Assembly (NCBI GenBank): GCA_039908285.1
Contig: JAMOBE010000064.1
Span: 1 to 21,083 of the forward strand
Length of the DNA stretch: 21,083 bases
Direction: 5' to 3'
Source of the DNA: JAMOBE01 sp039908285
GTDB lineage: Bacteria > Pseudomonadota > Alphaproteobacteria > Rhodospirillales > Rhodospirillaceae
Shown: positions 7,500 through 15,372 of the stretch, in pieces
Layout of the letters: each line of letters starts with the position of its first letter
How positions within the stretch are numbered: position 1 is the stretch's first letter
Position numbers and translations under genes: made by a program
Notes under the pieces: generated by a model
Databases searched by the model: none
What the model saw: only the letters and a program-made list of their open reading frames with translations
What the model was told of the DNA's origin: nothing

Positions 7500-8719
7500 A
7501 GCACTACCTTGCGTTTCTTTTCCACCTCGCCCAGCACCCGGTCGTAGTCGCCGAGGAAGGACTTGATGCTGCGGATCGCCTGTCGCAGGCGATGCTTGTT
7601 CTCCACCAGGGCGATGCGGACGTGGGTGTCGCCGTGCTCGCCGAAGCCGATGCCGGGTGCCACCGCCACCTTGGCCTCGCGCAGCAGAAGCTTCGAGAAC
7701 TCGACCGAGCCCAGGTGGGCGAAGGCCTTGGGAATGGGCGCCCAGGCGAACATGGTGGCCGGCGGACTGGGCACGTCCCAGCCCGCCTGGGCCAGGCCCT
7801 CGATCAGGACGTCGCGGCGCTCGCGGTAGAGACGGCGCACGTCGTCGATACAGTCCTGCGGCCCGTTCAGGGCGGCGGTGGCCGCCACCTGGATGGGCGT
7901 GAAGGCGCCATAGTCGAGGTAGGACTTGATCCGCGTCAGCGCCGAGATCAGGTGGCGGTTGCCGGCGGCGAAGCCGATGCGCCAGCCCGGCATGCTGTAG
8001 GTCTTGCTCATGGAGGTGAACTCGACCGAAATATCCCGCGCCCCCGGCACCTGGAGGATGGAGGGCGGCGGCTTGTCGTCGAAGAAGATCTCCGAATAGG
8101 CCAGATCGGAGAGAATCCAGATCTTGTGGTGGCGGCAGAAGTCCACCACCTGGCCATAGAAATCCAGGTCGGCCACCAGCGCCGTCGGATTGGACGGATA
8201 GTTGATGATCACCGCCAGCGGCTTTGGCACCGAATGGCGCACGCCCCGCTCCAGGGCCTCGAGGAACGAGGCGTCGGGGGTGGCCGGGATGTGGCGCACC
8301 GCTCCGTCGGCGATGATGAAGCCGAAGGCATGGATGGGATAGCTCGGGTTGGGCACCAGCACCACGTCGCCGGGGCTGGTGATGGCCGAGGCCAAGTTGG
8401 CCAGTCCCTCCTTGGAGCCCAGGGTGGCGACCACCTCGGTCTCGGGGTCCAGGTCGACGTGGAACCGGCGCGCGTAATAGGCGGCAAGGGCCTTGCGCAG
8501 GCCGGGGATGCCCTTCGACGCCGAATAGCGATGGGCCCGCGGGTCGGCCGCGGCCTCGCACAGCTTGGCGACGATATGGGGTGGCGTCGGCTGGTCGGGA
8601 TTGCCCATGCCGAGGTCGATGATGTCCTCTCCCGCCGCCCGGGCACGCGCCTTCATCGCATTGACTTCGGCGAAGACGTAGGGCGGCAGTCGCTTGATTC
8701 GATGAAATTCCTGTTCCAT
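7496..8719 (-). CDS. alaC: AlaC-type PLP-dependent aminotransferase (407 aa)
   Basis: This is a class I/II aminotransferase close to E. coli AlaC (glutamate-pyruvate transaminase). The N-terminus HRIKRLPPYVFAEV and the segment DIIDLGMGNPDQPTPPHIV match that family strongly. The PLP lysine lies in SMSKTYSMPGWRIGF, and APGIGFGEHGDTHVRIALVEN is typical near the C-terminus. Related alphaproteobacterial proteins are often labelled LL-diaminopimelate aminotransferase, so the substrate is not certain. I take the ATG at 8719 (MEQEFHRI), which fits the family N-terminus and has GGGAAG upstream; an in-frame ATG at 8785 would add 22 unlikely residues. It is the first gene of the unit with hom, glpX and recJ. 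Confidence 0.93.
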   Translation of the reverse strand: MEQEFHRIKRLPPYVFAEVNAMKARARAAGEDIIDLGMGNPDQPTPPHIVAKLCEAAADPRAHRYSASKGIPGLRKALAAYYARRFHVDLDPETEVVATLGSKEGLANLASAITSPGDVVLVPNPSYPIHAFGFIIADGAVRHIPATPDASFLEALERGVRHSVPKPLAVIINYPSNPTALVADLDFYGQVVDFCRHHKIWILSDLAYSEIFFDDKPPPSILQVPGARDISVEFTSMSKTYSMPGWRIGFAAGNRHLISALTRIKSYLDYGAFTPIQVAATAALNGPQDCIDDVRRLYRERRDVLIEGLAQAGWDVPSPPATMFAWAPIPKAFAHLGSVEFSKLLLREAKVAVAPGIGFGEHGDTHVRIALVENKHRLRQAIRSIKSFLGDYDRVLGEVEKKRKVVL

Positions 8720-8752
8720 GGCTTCCCGCGGAGTCCGAGTTCTGCTCCCCTC

Positions 8753-8781
8753 AGCATGGTCAGAGCGGGCCTCAGCGTCAA
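8753..8781 (-). promoter_or_regulatory. Candidate sigma70-type promoter of the alaC-hom-glpX-recJ operon
   Basis: On the minus strand TTGACG (8781-8776) is followed 17 bp later by CATGCT (8758-8753). The -35 box is good and the -10 weak. A start near 8746 gives a leader of about 27 nt. Read by eye only. Confidence 0.35.
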
Positions 8782-8819
8782 TCAATCTTTGGCCCCTGAT
8801 GCAACCCGCCGCCGCGCTT

Positions 8820-8965
8820 ATACGGTTTCCAGAAAATCCGTGGATTTTCTGGAAACCGAGCCCGCAACGCGGGCCGGCGCCACTGCGCCGAAAGCCAAGG
8901 CCGGAGGCCGCGCGGCGATTGAGCGCGGGTTTCCGGAAAGTCCGGAGACTTTCCGGAAACCGTAT
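8820..8965. repeat. Palindromic MITE-like intergenic element with 11-bp terminal inverted repeats
   Basis: The ends atacggtttcc (8820-8830) and ggaaaccgtat (8955-8965) are exact inverted repeats. Inside are two strong hairpins: 8824-8839 with 8842-8857 (16-bp arms), and 8928-8942 with 8947-8961 (15-bp arms, CGGA loop). A smaller GC stem lies at 8859-8873. The element fills most of the gap between alaC and the lyase-family gene, and its last base is the first base of that gene's stop triplet on the plus strand. It encodes nothing. It may also act as a transcription barrier downstream of the lyase gene, although there is no T-run. Confidence 0.8.
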
Positions 8966-9834
8966 CAGTCCCCGGTCGCGTAGCGCCGTTCCTCCTCGTA
9001 ATAGGCGGTGAATCCGACGATGTCGCGGATCTCGGCAAAATCCACCAGTCCCTCCGGTGTCGCGCCACGGGCCAGATCGGCGAGCGCCCGCTGCATGGCG
9101 CCCATGGCCGCGCTCATCAGGGTGAGCGGATAGGCGGCGATGCGGTAGCCCATGTCCTGAAGCCGCGCCGGGGGAAGCAGCGGCGTGTCGCCCTGCTCCA
9201 GCATGTTGGCCATCTTCGGCCCCGGTACGGCGGCGCAGTAGGCCCGCATCTCGTCCTCGCTGCGGGGGGCTTCGAGGAAGGTGACGTCGGCCCCGGCCTC
9301 GGCGAAGGCGCGGGCGCGGGCGATGGCCTCGTCCAGGTCATGGGTGGCGCGGGCGTCGGTGCGGGCGACGATGACGATATCGGCCCCCTCCTCGCGGGCA
9401 TCCACGGCGGCCCGCACCCGGGCCACCGCCTCGGCGAACGGCACCACCCGCTTTCCCCGGGTATGGCCGCAGCGCTTGGGCCACACCTGATCCTCGATCA
9501 TCACTCCCCCGAATCCGGCGGCGGCATAGCCCCGGACGGTGCGGCGGACGTTGATGGCGTTGCCATAGCCGGTGTCGCCGTCGCCGATGACCGGGATGGA
9601 CACGGCGCCACAGATGTTGCGGCCCTGATCGACCATCTCGCCATAGGAGATGAGGCCGGTGTCGGGAACGCCGAGCCGCGCCGCGGCCACGGCGAATCCG
9701 CTCATGAAGGTGAGGTCGAAGCCGGCCCGCTCCACCAGCCGCGCCGACAGGGCGTCAAAGCAGCAGGGCATGGTGAGAATCCCCGGCCGCTCCAGGAGGG
9801 CGCGCAGGCGGGCGGCGGGAGACTCGATCCTCAC
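8965..9834 (-). CDS. Isocitrate lyase/PEP mutase superfamily enzyme (289 aa)
   Basis: This is a TIM-barrel enzyme of the ICL/PEPM superfamily, which makes or breaks C-C or C-P bonds next to a carboxylate. Characteristic pieces are MPCCFDALSARLVERAGF, PVIGDGDTGYGN (metal-binding Asp region), GVMIEDQVWPKRCGH and IVIVARTDA. The KRCGH loop carries the catalytic Cys of the lyase branch, so a 2-methylisocitrate lyase or dimethylmalate lyase-like activity is more likely than a phosphonomutase or decarboxylase; the substrate cannot be fixed. The GTG start at 9834 overlaps the stop of the OmpA-like gene by 4 bp (GTGA). Later Met codons would delete the first strand of the barrel. The neighbourhood has no methylcitrate-cycle genes. 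Confidence 0.88.
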   Translation of the reverse strand: MRIESPAARLRALLERPGILTMPCCFDALSARLVERAGFDLTFMSGFAVAAARLGVPDTGLISYGEMVDQGRNICGAVSIPVIGDGDTGYGNAINVRRTVRGYAAAGFGGVMIEDQVWPKRCGHTRGKRVVPFAEAVARVRAAVDAREEGADIVIVARTDARATHDLDEAIARARAFAEAGADVTFLEAPRSEDEMRAYCAAVPGPKMANMLEQGDTPLLPPARLQDMGYRIAAYPLTLMSAAMGAMQRALADLARGATPEGLVDFAEIRDIVGFTAYYEEERRYATGD

Positions 9835-10976
9835 GGCGAGGCCTCACCCAGAATGGCCCGAGCCGGCCCGACGAAGATCTCGACCTGGGAGGAGGCGCCG
9901 CCGCCCTCGGCGTCGACGACCGCCTCGGCCTGGATGACCTGCCGCGGCACGCCGAGCTTCGCCAGTTCCTGGGCCACCGCCTCGGCCCGCTGGGTGGACA
10001 GCCGGAATGCGGCCATCGCCCGCGAGGTCGCATCCCCCGCCATCTGCTGCTCCGGCGCCGCGTGGCCCACCACGTGGACCCGGTCCTCGCGGCTTCGTCG
10101 CGCCGTTGCGATGTCGCGGAGAACCCGGCGGTCGCCGACCGACAGCGTCGTCGAGCCGGGGCGGAACGCCAGCGTTGCGGTGGCCGTTTCCTGGCCGGCG
10201 TCCCCTCCCGACTCGACGTCTTCATTGACCGAAACCGGGGTCGACGGAGCAGCCAGGGATGCCAGGGACCCGGGAGACTCGACCGTGCGCGGGACGTCGA
10301 CTCCACGACCCCGCGCGGCGGACCTGCCGTCGATGACCACGGTGTCGGGCTCATCGTCCGAGGGAGCTGGCTCCTCGAACAGATACTGGGGAGCGGGTGG
10401 GAGCGGGCGCTGCGTCGTCTGTTTCCGCTTCGGCTCGGGCTTGGACTTTATCTCTGGCTTCGGTTGCCGTTTCGGAGTCGACACCATGGCCACCGGTGGC
10501 GACTCCACCATGGACTCCACGGCCGGTGGCTCGGCCACGGGCGGCAGGACCGGTGGCGGTGGCGGTGGGGGCGGAGGGGGCGGTGGGGGCGGAGGGGGCG
10601 GTGGGGGCGGAGGGGGCGGTGACTCGGCCCGCGCCGTCTGCCCCCCCCTGGCCACCGAGCGGGCCGGATCGGGCATGGCCTCGTCGCTGTGGCGGGCGTT
10701 GGCATTGTCCGCCACCAGTCCCCGGCGCATCGCCTCCCTCTGGGCGGCCGGCGTCACCGTGGGACGCCGGTCGGGGACGGTGCCGAGATTGGGGAACGGC
10801 CGGAGCGGCTCAGCGGCCGGAGCGGCTCCCGAGTCGGGATTCTCCACCACCGGCGGCTCGTCGCCCGCGTCCGCCATGTCCGAAAAGGCGGGGCCACACC
10901 CCCCTACCGCCAGAACCACGCAAAGCGTCAGGATACCCGCCAGTTCCGCCGCCGCCGATGGTGCACGTGCCGCCAT
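9831..10976 (-). CDS. OmpA-like putative lipoprotein with 23-residue polyproline linker (381 aa)
   Basis: With the ATG at 10976, the N-terminus is a signal sequence ending in VVLAVGGCG, a plausible though not perfect lipobox. A disordered Ala/Pro-rich region follows, then 23 consecutive prolines (10551-10619) and a Pro/Lys-rich stretch (KPEIKSKPEPKRKQ), reminiscent of TonB-like periplasm-spanning linkers. The C-terminal part (about 270-375) resembles an OmpA peptidoglycan-binding domain: LAFRPGSTTLSVGDRRVL, VHVVGHAAP, and RLSTQRAEAVAQELAKLGVP. Outer-membrane anchoring and cell-wall contact are inferred. An upstream in-frame ATG at 11021 exists but has no ribosome site, whereas 10976 has GGGGA upstream and puts the signal peptide at the start. 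It is coupled by overlap to the lyase-family gene and divergent from phaC. Confidence 0.8.
   Translation of the reverse strand: MAARAPSAAAELAGILTLCVVLAVGGCGPAFSDMADAGDEPPVVENPDSGAAPAAEPLRPFPNLGTVPDRRPTVTPAAQREAMRRGLVADNANARHSDEAMPDPARSVARGGQTARAESPPPPPPPPPPPPPPPPPPPPPPPVLPPVAEPPAVESMVESPPVAMVSTPKRQPKPEIKSKPEPKRKQTTQRPLPPAPQYLFEEPAPSDDEPDTVVIDGRSAARGRGVDVPRTVESPGSLASLAAPSTPVSVNEDVESGGDAGQETATATLAFRPGSTTLSVGDRRVLRDIATARRSREDRVHVVGHAAPEQQMAGDATSRAMAAFRLSTQRAEAVAQELAKLGVPRQVIQAEAVVDAEGGGASSQVEIFVGPARAILGEASP
10567..10620. repeat. Three 18-bp G-rich tandem units inside the OmpA-like gene
   Basis: The plus strand has three exact copies of gggggcggagggggcggt at 10567-10584, 10585-10602 and 10603-10620, each made of two 9-bp half-units differing in the last base. 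On the coding strand they make the polyproline tract. The length is a multiple of three, so slippage would change linker length without a frameshift. The G runs could also form a quadruplex on the non-coding strand. Confidence 0.9.
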
Positions 10977-11078
10977 TCCCGCTGATCCCCGCCAACCGCC
11001 GACTGCCGCCCGAAGCACCATCGGCCATATGAGATGATTCTAATGTGGAGCCATGACTGGATGAACCACCCTTGGTGC

Positions 11079-11105
11079 TTAACATTTTCCAAAAATTTGT
11101 ATATA
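11079..11105 (+). promoter_or_regulatory. Weak candidate promoter region for phaC
   Basis: The divergent gap between the OmpA-like gene and phaC contains an A+T-rich patch. TTAACA (11079-11084) and TATATA (11100-11105) are only 15 bp apart, which is short. The patch is the only promoter-like stretch before phaC, but the exact boxes are uncertain. Confidence 0.25.
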
Positions 11106-11208
11106 CGGCTACCCACGACGGGGCTAGAGCTTTGCCGGAAACCATGCAACGATGGCCACGGCCGCGGGCGCTCTCGCAGGCCAGGGGCAGATGATAGAGG
11201 ATGCAGAT

Positions 11209-13005
11209 ATGGGCGATCAACAGGGCGGAAAGTTGAACATCCCGAACCCTGCGGAGTTGTCGAAGGCGATGGCCAACATCGCGGAGCGGAGCCAGCGCAT
11301 CGTCGCCGACTTCCTGCAACGGCAGGCGGATGGGTCGAAGCACGGCATCGATCCGATGAACGTGGGCAGCGCTTTCATGGAAATGACAGCGAAGATGCTG
11401 GCCAATCCGCAGAAGCTGGTCGATGCGCATATGTCGCTGTGGCAGGATTACCTGGCCCTGTGGCAGAACACGGCCCGGCGTCTGCTCGGCGAGACTCCGG
11501 CCCCCGTGGTCGAGGCCGACGCGGCCGACAAGCGGTTCAAGGACGAGGCGTGGGAGAAGAACGAGGTCTTCGACTACATCAAGCAGTCCTACCTGCTGAG
11601 CGCCCGGTGGATCCAGTCGGTGGTCAACGACGTGGACGGCCTTGACGAGAAGACGGCGAAGAAGGTGGACTTCTATACCCGCCAGTTCGTCGACGCCATG
11701 GCGCCCACCAACTTCGTCATGACCAACCCCGAGGTCCTGCGCGCCACCATCGAAAGCGGCGGCGAGAACCTGGTCAAGGGGCTGAACAACGTCCTCGACG
11801 ACCTGGAGCGCGGCAAGGGCCAGCTCCGCATCCGCATGACCGACCTCGAGGCCTTCAAGCCGGGCGAGAACATCGCCTCGACTCCGGGCAAGGTCATCTT
11901 CCAGAACGAGCTGATGCAGCTCATCCAGTACACGCCGACCACCGAGACCGTGCTGAAGCGGCCGCTGATGATCGTGCCGCCGTGGATCAACAAGTACTAC
12001 ATCATGGATCTGCGGCCCAAGAATTCGCTGATCAAGTGGTGCGTGGACCAGGGCCACACGGTGTTCGTGATCTCGTGGATCAATCCCGACGAGAAGCTGG
12101 CCACCAAAACCTTCGAAGACTACATGCGCCTTGGCCCGTTCGAGGCCCTGGACCAGATCGAGAAGGCCACCGGCGAGCGTCAGGTCAACGGCCTCGGCTA
12201 TTGCCTTGGCGGCACCCTGCTGGCCTCGACGCTGGCGGTTCTGTCCGGCAAGGGCGACGACCGCATCCAGAGCGGCACCTACTTCACCTGCATGATGGAC
12301 TTCTCCGAGCCCGGCGAACTGGGCGTGTTCGTGGACGAGGCCCAGATCCAGCTCGTCGAAGCCAAGATGCAGGAGCGCGGATACCTGGATGGGGCCGAGA
12401 TGGCCTCCACCTTCAGCATGCTGCGCGCCAACGACCTGATCTGGTCGTTCGTCGTCAACAACTACCTGCTGGGCAAGGACCCGTTCCCGTTCGATCTTCT
12501 GTACTGGAACTCCGACTCGACGCGCATGCCCTATGCGATGCACAGCTACTACCTGCGCAACTTCTACCAGGACAACAAGCTGAAGGATCCGGGTGCCCTG
12601 ACCATGAACGGGGTCCCGGTCGACCTCGGCAAGATCAAGGCGCCGGCCTACATGCTGTCGGCGATCGAGGACCACATTGCGCCGTGGACCTCCACCTACA
12701 TGGGGACCCAGCTTCTTGGCGGCCCGGTCCGGTTCGTGCTGGCGGCCTCCGGGCACATCGCCGGCGTCATCAACCCGCCGAACGCCAACAAGTACCACTA
12801 CTGGGTCAACCCGAAGAAGCCGCCGAAGAGTTCCGAAGCCTGGTTCGCCGGTGCGACCCAGCAGCCGGGCTCGTGGTGGCCCGACTGGATGGACTGGGTG
12901 AGCAAGCTGGCGCCTGAGCGCGTCCCGGCCCGCGTGCCCGGCGAGGGTGCGCTCAAGGCAATCGATGACGCGCCCGGTTCCTACGTGAAGATGCGGGCGA
13001 TCTGA
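11209..13005 (+). CDS. phaC: Class I poly(3-hydroxyalkanoate) synthase PhaC (598 aa)
   Basis: PhaC polymerises 3-hydroxyacyl-CoA into storage polyester at the granule surface. The lipase-like box GLGYCLGG holds the catalytic Cys (C332). The triad is completed by Asp in AIEDHIAPW and His in ASGHIAGV. PPWINKYYIMDL and SWINPDE are strongly conserved class I blocks. Length is typical for class I, which acts without a PhaE or PhaR subunit. I choose the ATG at 11209 (MGDQQGG), preceded by AGAGG; in-frame ATGs at 11191 (AGGGG very close upstream) and 11152 are alternatives. No phaA, phaB or phasin gene lies in the window. A strong terminator follows. Confidence 0.96.
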   Translation: MGDQQGGKLNIPNPAELSKAMANIAERSQRIVADFLQRQADGSKHGIDPMNVGSAFMEMTAKMLANPQKLVDAHMSLWQDYLALWQNTARRLLGETPAPVVEADAADKRFKDEAWEKNEVFDYIKQSYLLSARWIQSVVNDVDGLDEKTAKKVDFYTRQFVDAMAPTNFVMTNPEVLRATIESGGENLVKGLNNVLDDLERGKGQLRIRMTDLEAFKPGENIASTPGKVIFQNELMQLIQYTPTTETVLKRPLMIVPPWINKYYIMDLRPKNSLIKWCVDQGHTVFVISWINPDEKLATKTFEDYMRLGPFEALDQIEKATGERQVNGLGYCLGGTLLASTLAVLSGKGDDRIQSGTYFTCMMDFSEPGELGVFVDEAQIQLVEAKMQERGYLDGAEMASTFSMLRANDLIWSFVVNNYLLGKDPFPFDLLYWNSDSTRMPYAMHSYYLRNFYQDNKLKDPGALTMNGVPVDLGKIKAPAYMLSAIEDHIAPWTSTYMGTQLLGGPVRFVLAASGHIAGVINPPNANKYHYWVNPKKPPKSSEAWFAGATQQPGSWWPDWMDWVSKLAPERVPARVPGEGALKAIDDAPGSYVKMRAI

Positions 13006-13034
13006 TCCGGCTTTGTCCGTGTCGTGAATACAGG

Positions 13035-13068
13035 GGTCCGGGAGACGCGGTGCGTTTCCCGGACCTTT
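13035..13068 (+). terminator. Rho-independent terminator after phaC
   Basis: A 14-bp stem (13035-13048 with 13052-13065, including one G-T pair) encloses a GGT loop and is followed by TTT. It starts 30 bp after the phaC stop. It separates phaC from the HEPN module. Confidence 0.75.
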
Positions 13069-13116
13069 CGTATTGGAAGGCTGACGTTGCCAACCACTTC
13101 GATCTATGGTGGTCCC

Positions 13117-13416
13117 ATGCTGAATGAGAGCGAACTCAAGGAAATCATCACCAAAGCCGCCCAAAGCCAGATTGGAGAGGATGGGTTGGCGGGGGTCGAG
13201 TGTGAACCGGTCATCGGTATGGATGGTCGCGAGGTTCTTCGGGTCGTGCTTGTCCTCACAAAGCTCGGCGATGGACGAATGCATGGCCGGCGTGCCCTTG
13301 ACATGCTCGTCACCGTGCGACGCTCCCTCGAAGAGGGAAATGAAGAAAGATTTCCCGTTGTAGAGTATAAGATTGGCGGTGAAGACGAAGACGATGGTGA
13401 CGAGGATGCCGATTAA
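13117..13416 (+). CDS. Small acidic protein paired with HEPN gene (99 aa), function unknown
   Basis: The product starts MLNESELKEIITKAAQ and is probably alpha/beta. A central DGREVLRVVLVL strand is followed by a helix (ALDMLVTVRRSLEEGNEERFP), then VVEYKIGG and a very acidic tail (EDEDDGDEDAD). I do not recognise a named family. The ATG at 13117 has GGTGG upstream; the longer reading from 13024 would begin inside the phaC terminator and is unlikely. Its last 11 bases overlap the start of the HEPN gene, so the two are made together. By analogy with HEPN modules, where the small partner often controls the HEPN protein, it may be an antidote or adaptor; this is inference. Composition is less GC-biased than phaC. 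Confidence 0.65.
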   Translation: MLNESELKEIITKAAQSQIGEDGLAGVECEPVIGMDGREVLRVVLVLTKLGDGRMHGRRALDMLVTVRRSLEEGNEERFPVVEYKIGGEDEDDGDEDAD

Positions 13417-13927
13417 CCCTGGCCATTTGCTACGAGTGGCGACAGAACTGGCGACTCCAGTGGGTCCTGGAGCGCCGTCTCAGACCCGCCGGAGGAGGGC
13501 GATTTCCAGTGCTTATTACGCAGTTTTTCATACCATTACAGGCGCTTTTGCAAAGCAGCTCGTTGGTGTAGTCCCACCCAGTAATAGTTTTTTTGCTTTG
13601 GCCTATCGGTCGGTCAACCACGATACGATATACGATCTGTGCGAGGTTGTTACAAAGTCTACTCCACCGCGGAAGTACGCCCCCTATCTCCCGTCAGGTG
13701 GCTTCAGTGCCGCTATGAAGGACTTTGCTGACGCCGTGACGTTCCTGATGAAAAGGCGGCACAGTGCTGATTACGATCCGGCGACCCGGTTTAGTGCAAG
13801 GGATGTTCAGGTGGTGATTGATATGGCCAGAGACGCGATAGACCTTTTCAATGAGGCTCCTCCAGATCAGCGCACAGCGTTTCTGATGTTGCTCGCATTT
13901 CCGCCACGGCCACAGGCCTCCGCATAG
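13406..13927 (+). CDS. HEPN-fold protein (173 aa), candidate toxin or RNA-binding partner
   Basis: The segment RRRAISSAYYAVFHTI near the N-terminus and HSADYDPATRFSARDVQ plus a C-terminal helix match the layout of bacterial HEPN-domain proteins, which are all-helical. Many HEPN proteins are ribonucleases with an R-x(4-6)-H motif. I do not see that exact motif; the nearest is RSVNH with three residues between, so RNase activity is doubtful. I take the ATG at 13406 because GGTGA lies 5 bp upstream; an ATG at 13394 is in frame. It overlaps the upstream small gene by 11 bp. The 5' half is visibly richer in A+T than its neighbours, suggesting acquisition. No MNT-type nucleotidyltransferase partner is adjacent. 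Confidence 0.7.
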   Translation: MPINPGHLLRVATELATPVGPGAPSQTRRRRAISSAYYAVFHTITGAFAKQLVGVVPPSNSFFALAYRSVNHDTIYDLCEVVTKSTPPRKYAPYLPSGGFSAAMKDFADAVTFLMKRRHSADYDPATRFSARDVQVVIDMARDAIDLFNEAPPDQRTAFLMLLAFPPRPQASA

Positions 13928-13960
13928 TCCTGAGAAGCAGGGAGCCCATTCGCCATTATC

Positions 13961-14638
13961 ATGTCCGCCCCCCTCCCGAGACTCGCCGTGTTCGACGTCG
14001 ATGGCACCCTGGTGGACAGCCAGCACAACATCATCGCCGCCATGAGTGAGGCCTTCGAGACGCACGGCCACCCGCCGCCGCCGCCGGCCGACGTGCGCCG
14101 CATCATCGGCCTGTCGCTGGTGGAGGCGGTGGCGGCGCTGCTGCCCGGGGCCGATCCGGCGCACCATGGGCGGGTCGCCGAGACCTATGGCGCCATGTTC
14201 GCCATTCTCAGGCGTCGTCCCGATCACAGCGAGCCCCTGTTCCCGGGTGCGGTCGAGTGCCTGACGGCGCTTGGCGCCGCGGGGTTCCAGCTTGGCATCG
14301 CCACCGGCAAGTCCCGGCGGGGCTTGCAGGCACTGCTGGACCGCACCGGCCTTGGCGAGCGTTTCACAACTCTCCACACCGCCGACGACGGCCCTGGCAA
14401 GCCCCACCCCGCCATGCTGGCCGCAGCCATGGCCGATACCGGAATCCCAGCCGATCGGACGGTGATGATCGGCGACACGAGCTTCGACATGCTGATGGCC
14501 CGGGCGGCCGGGACCGCGGGGATCGGCGTCGCCTGGGGCTATCATGGAGTCGGTGACCTGGAAGACGCTGGTGCCCACCAGGTGGTCGCGACCTTCGCCG
14601 ACCTGCCCGCGGCCGTGGCCCGTCTGACCGGAGGGTAA
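13961..14638 (+). CDS. HAD-superfamily phosphatase, phosphoglycolate phosphatase-like (225 aa)
   Basis: This is a HAD hydrolase with motif I FDVDGTLVDSQ (nucleophile Asp and acid/base Asp), motif II IATGKSRRGLQ, a Lys in GPGKPHP and motif IV MIGDTSFDMLMA. A C1-type helical cap lies between motifs I and II (about 25-85). The family includes phosphoglycolate phosphatase and related subfamily IA enzymes; the exact substrate is unknown. The ATG at 13961 gives a normal N-terminus, although the nearest purine-rich site (AGGGAG) is about 18 bp upstream. It is followed 2 bp later by the ATP12 chaperone gene, an arrangement seen in alphaproteobacteria. Confidence 0.9.
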   Translation: MSAPLPRLAVFDVDGTLVDSQHNIIAAMSEAFETHGHPPPPPADVRRIIGLSLVEAVAALLPGADPAHHGRVAETYGAMFAILRRRPDHSEPLFPGAVECLTALGAAGFQLGIATGKSRRGLQALLDRTGLGERFTTLHTADDGPGKPHPAMLAAAMADTGIPADRTVMIGDTSFDMLMARAAGTAGIGVAWGYHGVGDLEDAGAHQVVATFADLPAAVARLTGG

Positions 14639-14640
14639 GG

Positions 14641-15372
14641 ATGCTGGCGCGACGCATCCGCCGATTCTACAAGGATGTCGGCGTCGACTCGAGAGAGGAC
14701 GGCGTCGCCATCACCCTGGACGGGCGGCCGGTGCGGACCCCGGGCGGCGCCCTGCTGGCGGTTTCCTCCCCCGCCCTGGCCCGGGCGATCGCCGCCGAGT
14801 GGCGGGCGCAGGGCGAGACGGTGGCGCCCCACACCATGCCCCTGACCCAGCTTGCCAGCACCGCCATCGACCGCACGACGACGCTGCGCGGTGCCATCAT
14901 CGACGAGGTCATGGCCTTCGCCGGCACCGATCTCGTGTGCTACCGCACCGCCGACCCGCCGGACCTGGCGCGGCGTCAGGCGGAGCACTGGCAGCCGCTG
15001 CTGGACTGGGTGGAAGCGCGATTCTCGGCTCCGCTCCGCACCACCACCACCATCACCGCGGTCCCTCAGCCGGCGGAGTCGCTGGCGGCCCTGCGAGTGG
15101 CGGTGGAGGAGTACGATACACCCCATCTGACCGTGGTCCAGTGTGTGGCCGCGACCTGCGGCTCGCTGGTGGTGGCGTTGGCCCTGACGGAGGGACGGAT
15201 CGGCCCCGCCGAGGCCTTCGCCGCGGCGCTGGTGGACGAAACCTTCCAGAACGAGCGCTGGGGCGTGGACGAGGAGGCGGCCCGCCGGCACGAGTCGCTG
15301 CGGGCCGATGTCCACGCCGCCGCCCTGTTCCTGACACTGCTGACCGCCGGGGAGGAGGATGCCTTTGGGTGA
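14641..15372 (+). CDS. ATP12-family F1-ATPase assembly chaperone (243 aa)
   Basis: The alphaproteobacterial ATP12 protein is related to the mitochondrial chaperone that binds the F1 alpha subunit before assembly. The recognisable pieces are an N-terminal FYKDVGV, TLDGRPVRTPGGALLAV, AIAAEWRAQGETVAPHTMPLTQLASTAID and the stretch GTDLVCYRTADPPDLARRQ. The C-terminal helical domain includes ALVDETFQNERWGVDEEAARR. It starts two bases after the HAD stop, and the GGAGGG site spans that stop. It overlaps the acylphosphatase start by 14 bp if the upstream ATG is used. The role is inferred from homology with the mitochondrial protein. Confidence 0.93.
   Translation: MLARRIRRFYKDVGVDSREDGVAITLDGRPVRTPGGALLAVSSPALARAIAAEWRAQGETVAPHTMPLTQLASTAIDRTTTLRGAIIDEVMAFAGTDLVCYRTADPPDLARRQAEHWQPLLDWVEARFSAPLRTTTTITAVPQPAESLAALRVAVEEYDTPHLTVVQCVAATCGSLVVALALTEGRIGPAEAFAAALVDETFQNERWGVDEEAARRHESLRADVHAAALFLTLLTAGEEDAFG

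Noticed and set aside
6207..8561. Apparent 784-residue fusion protein ending in homoserine dehydrogenase
   Set aside because: The upstream half is an out-of-frame reading of alaC. The true hom start is the GTG at 7499, in the usual 4-bp overlap.
10567..10620. Possible CRISPR-like or regulatory repeat array
   Set aside because: The units are contiguous without spacers and encode a proline tract in frame.
10810..13284. 824-residue minus-strand open frame opposite phaC
   Set aside because: It is a shadow of phaC: Leu/His/Val-rich with no motif, and it crosses the terminator and the divergent promoter region.
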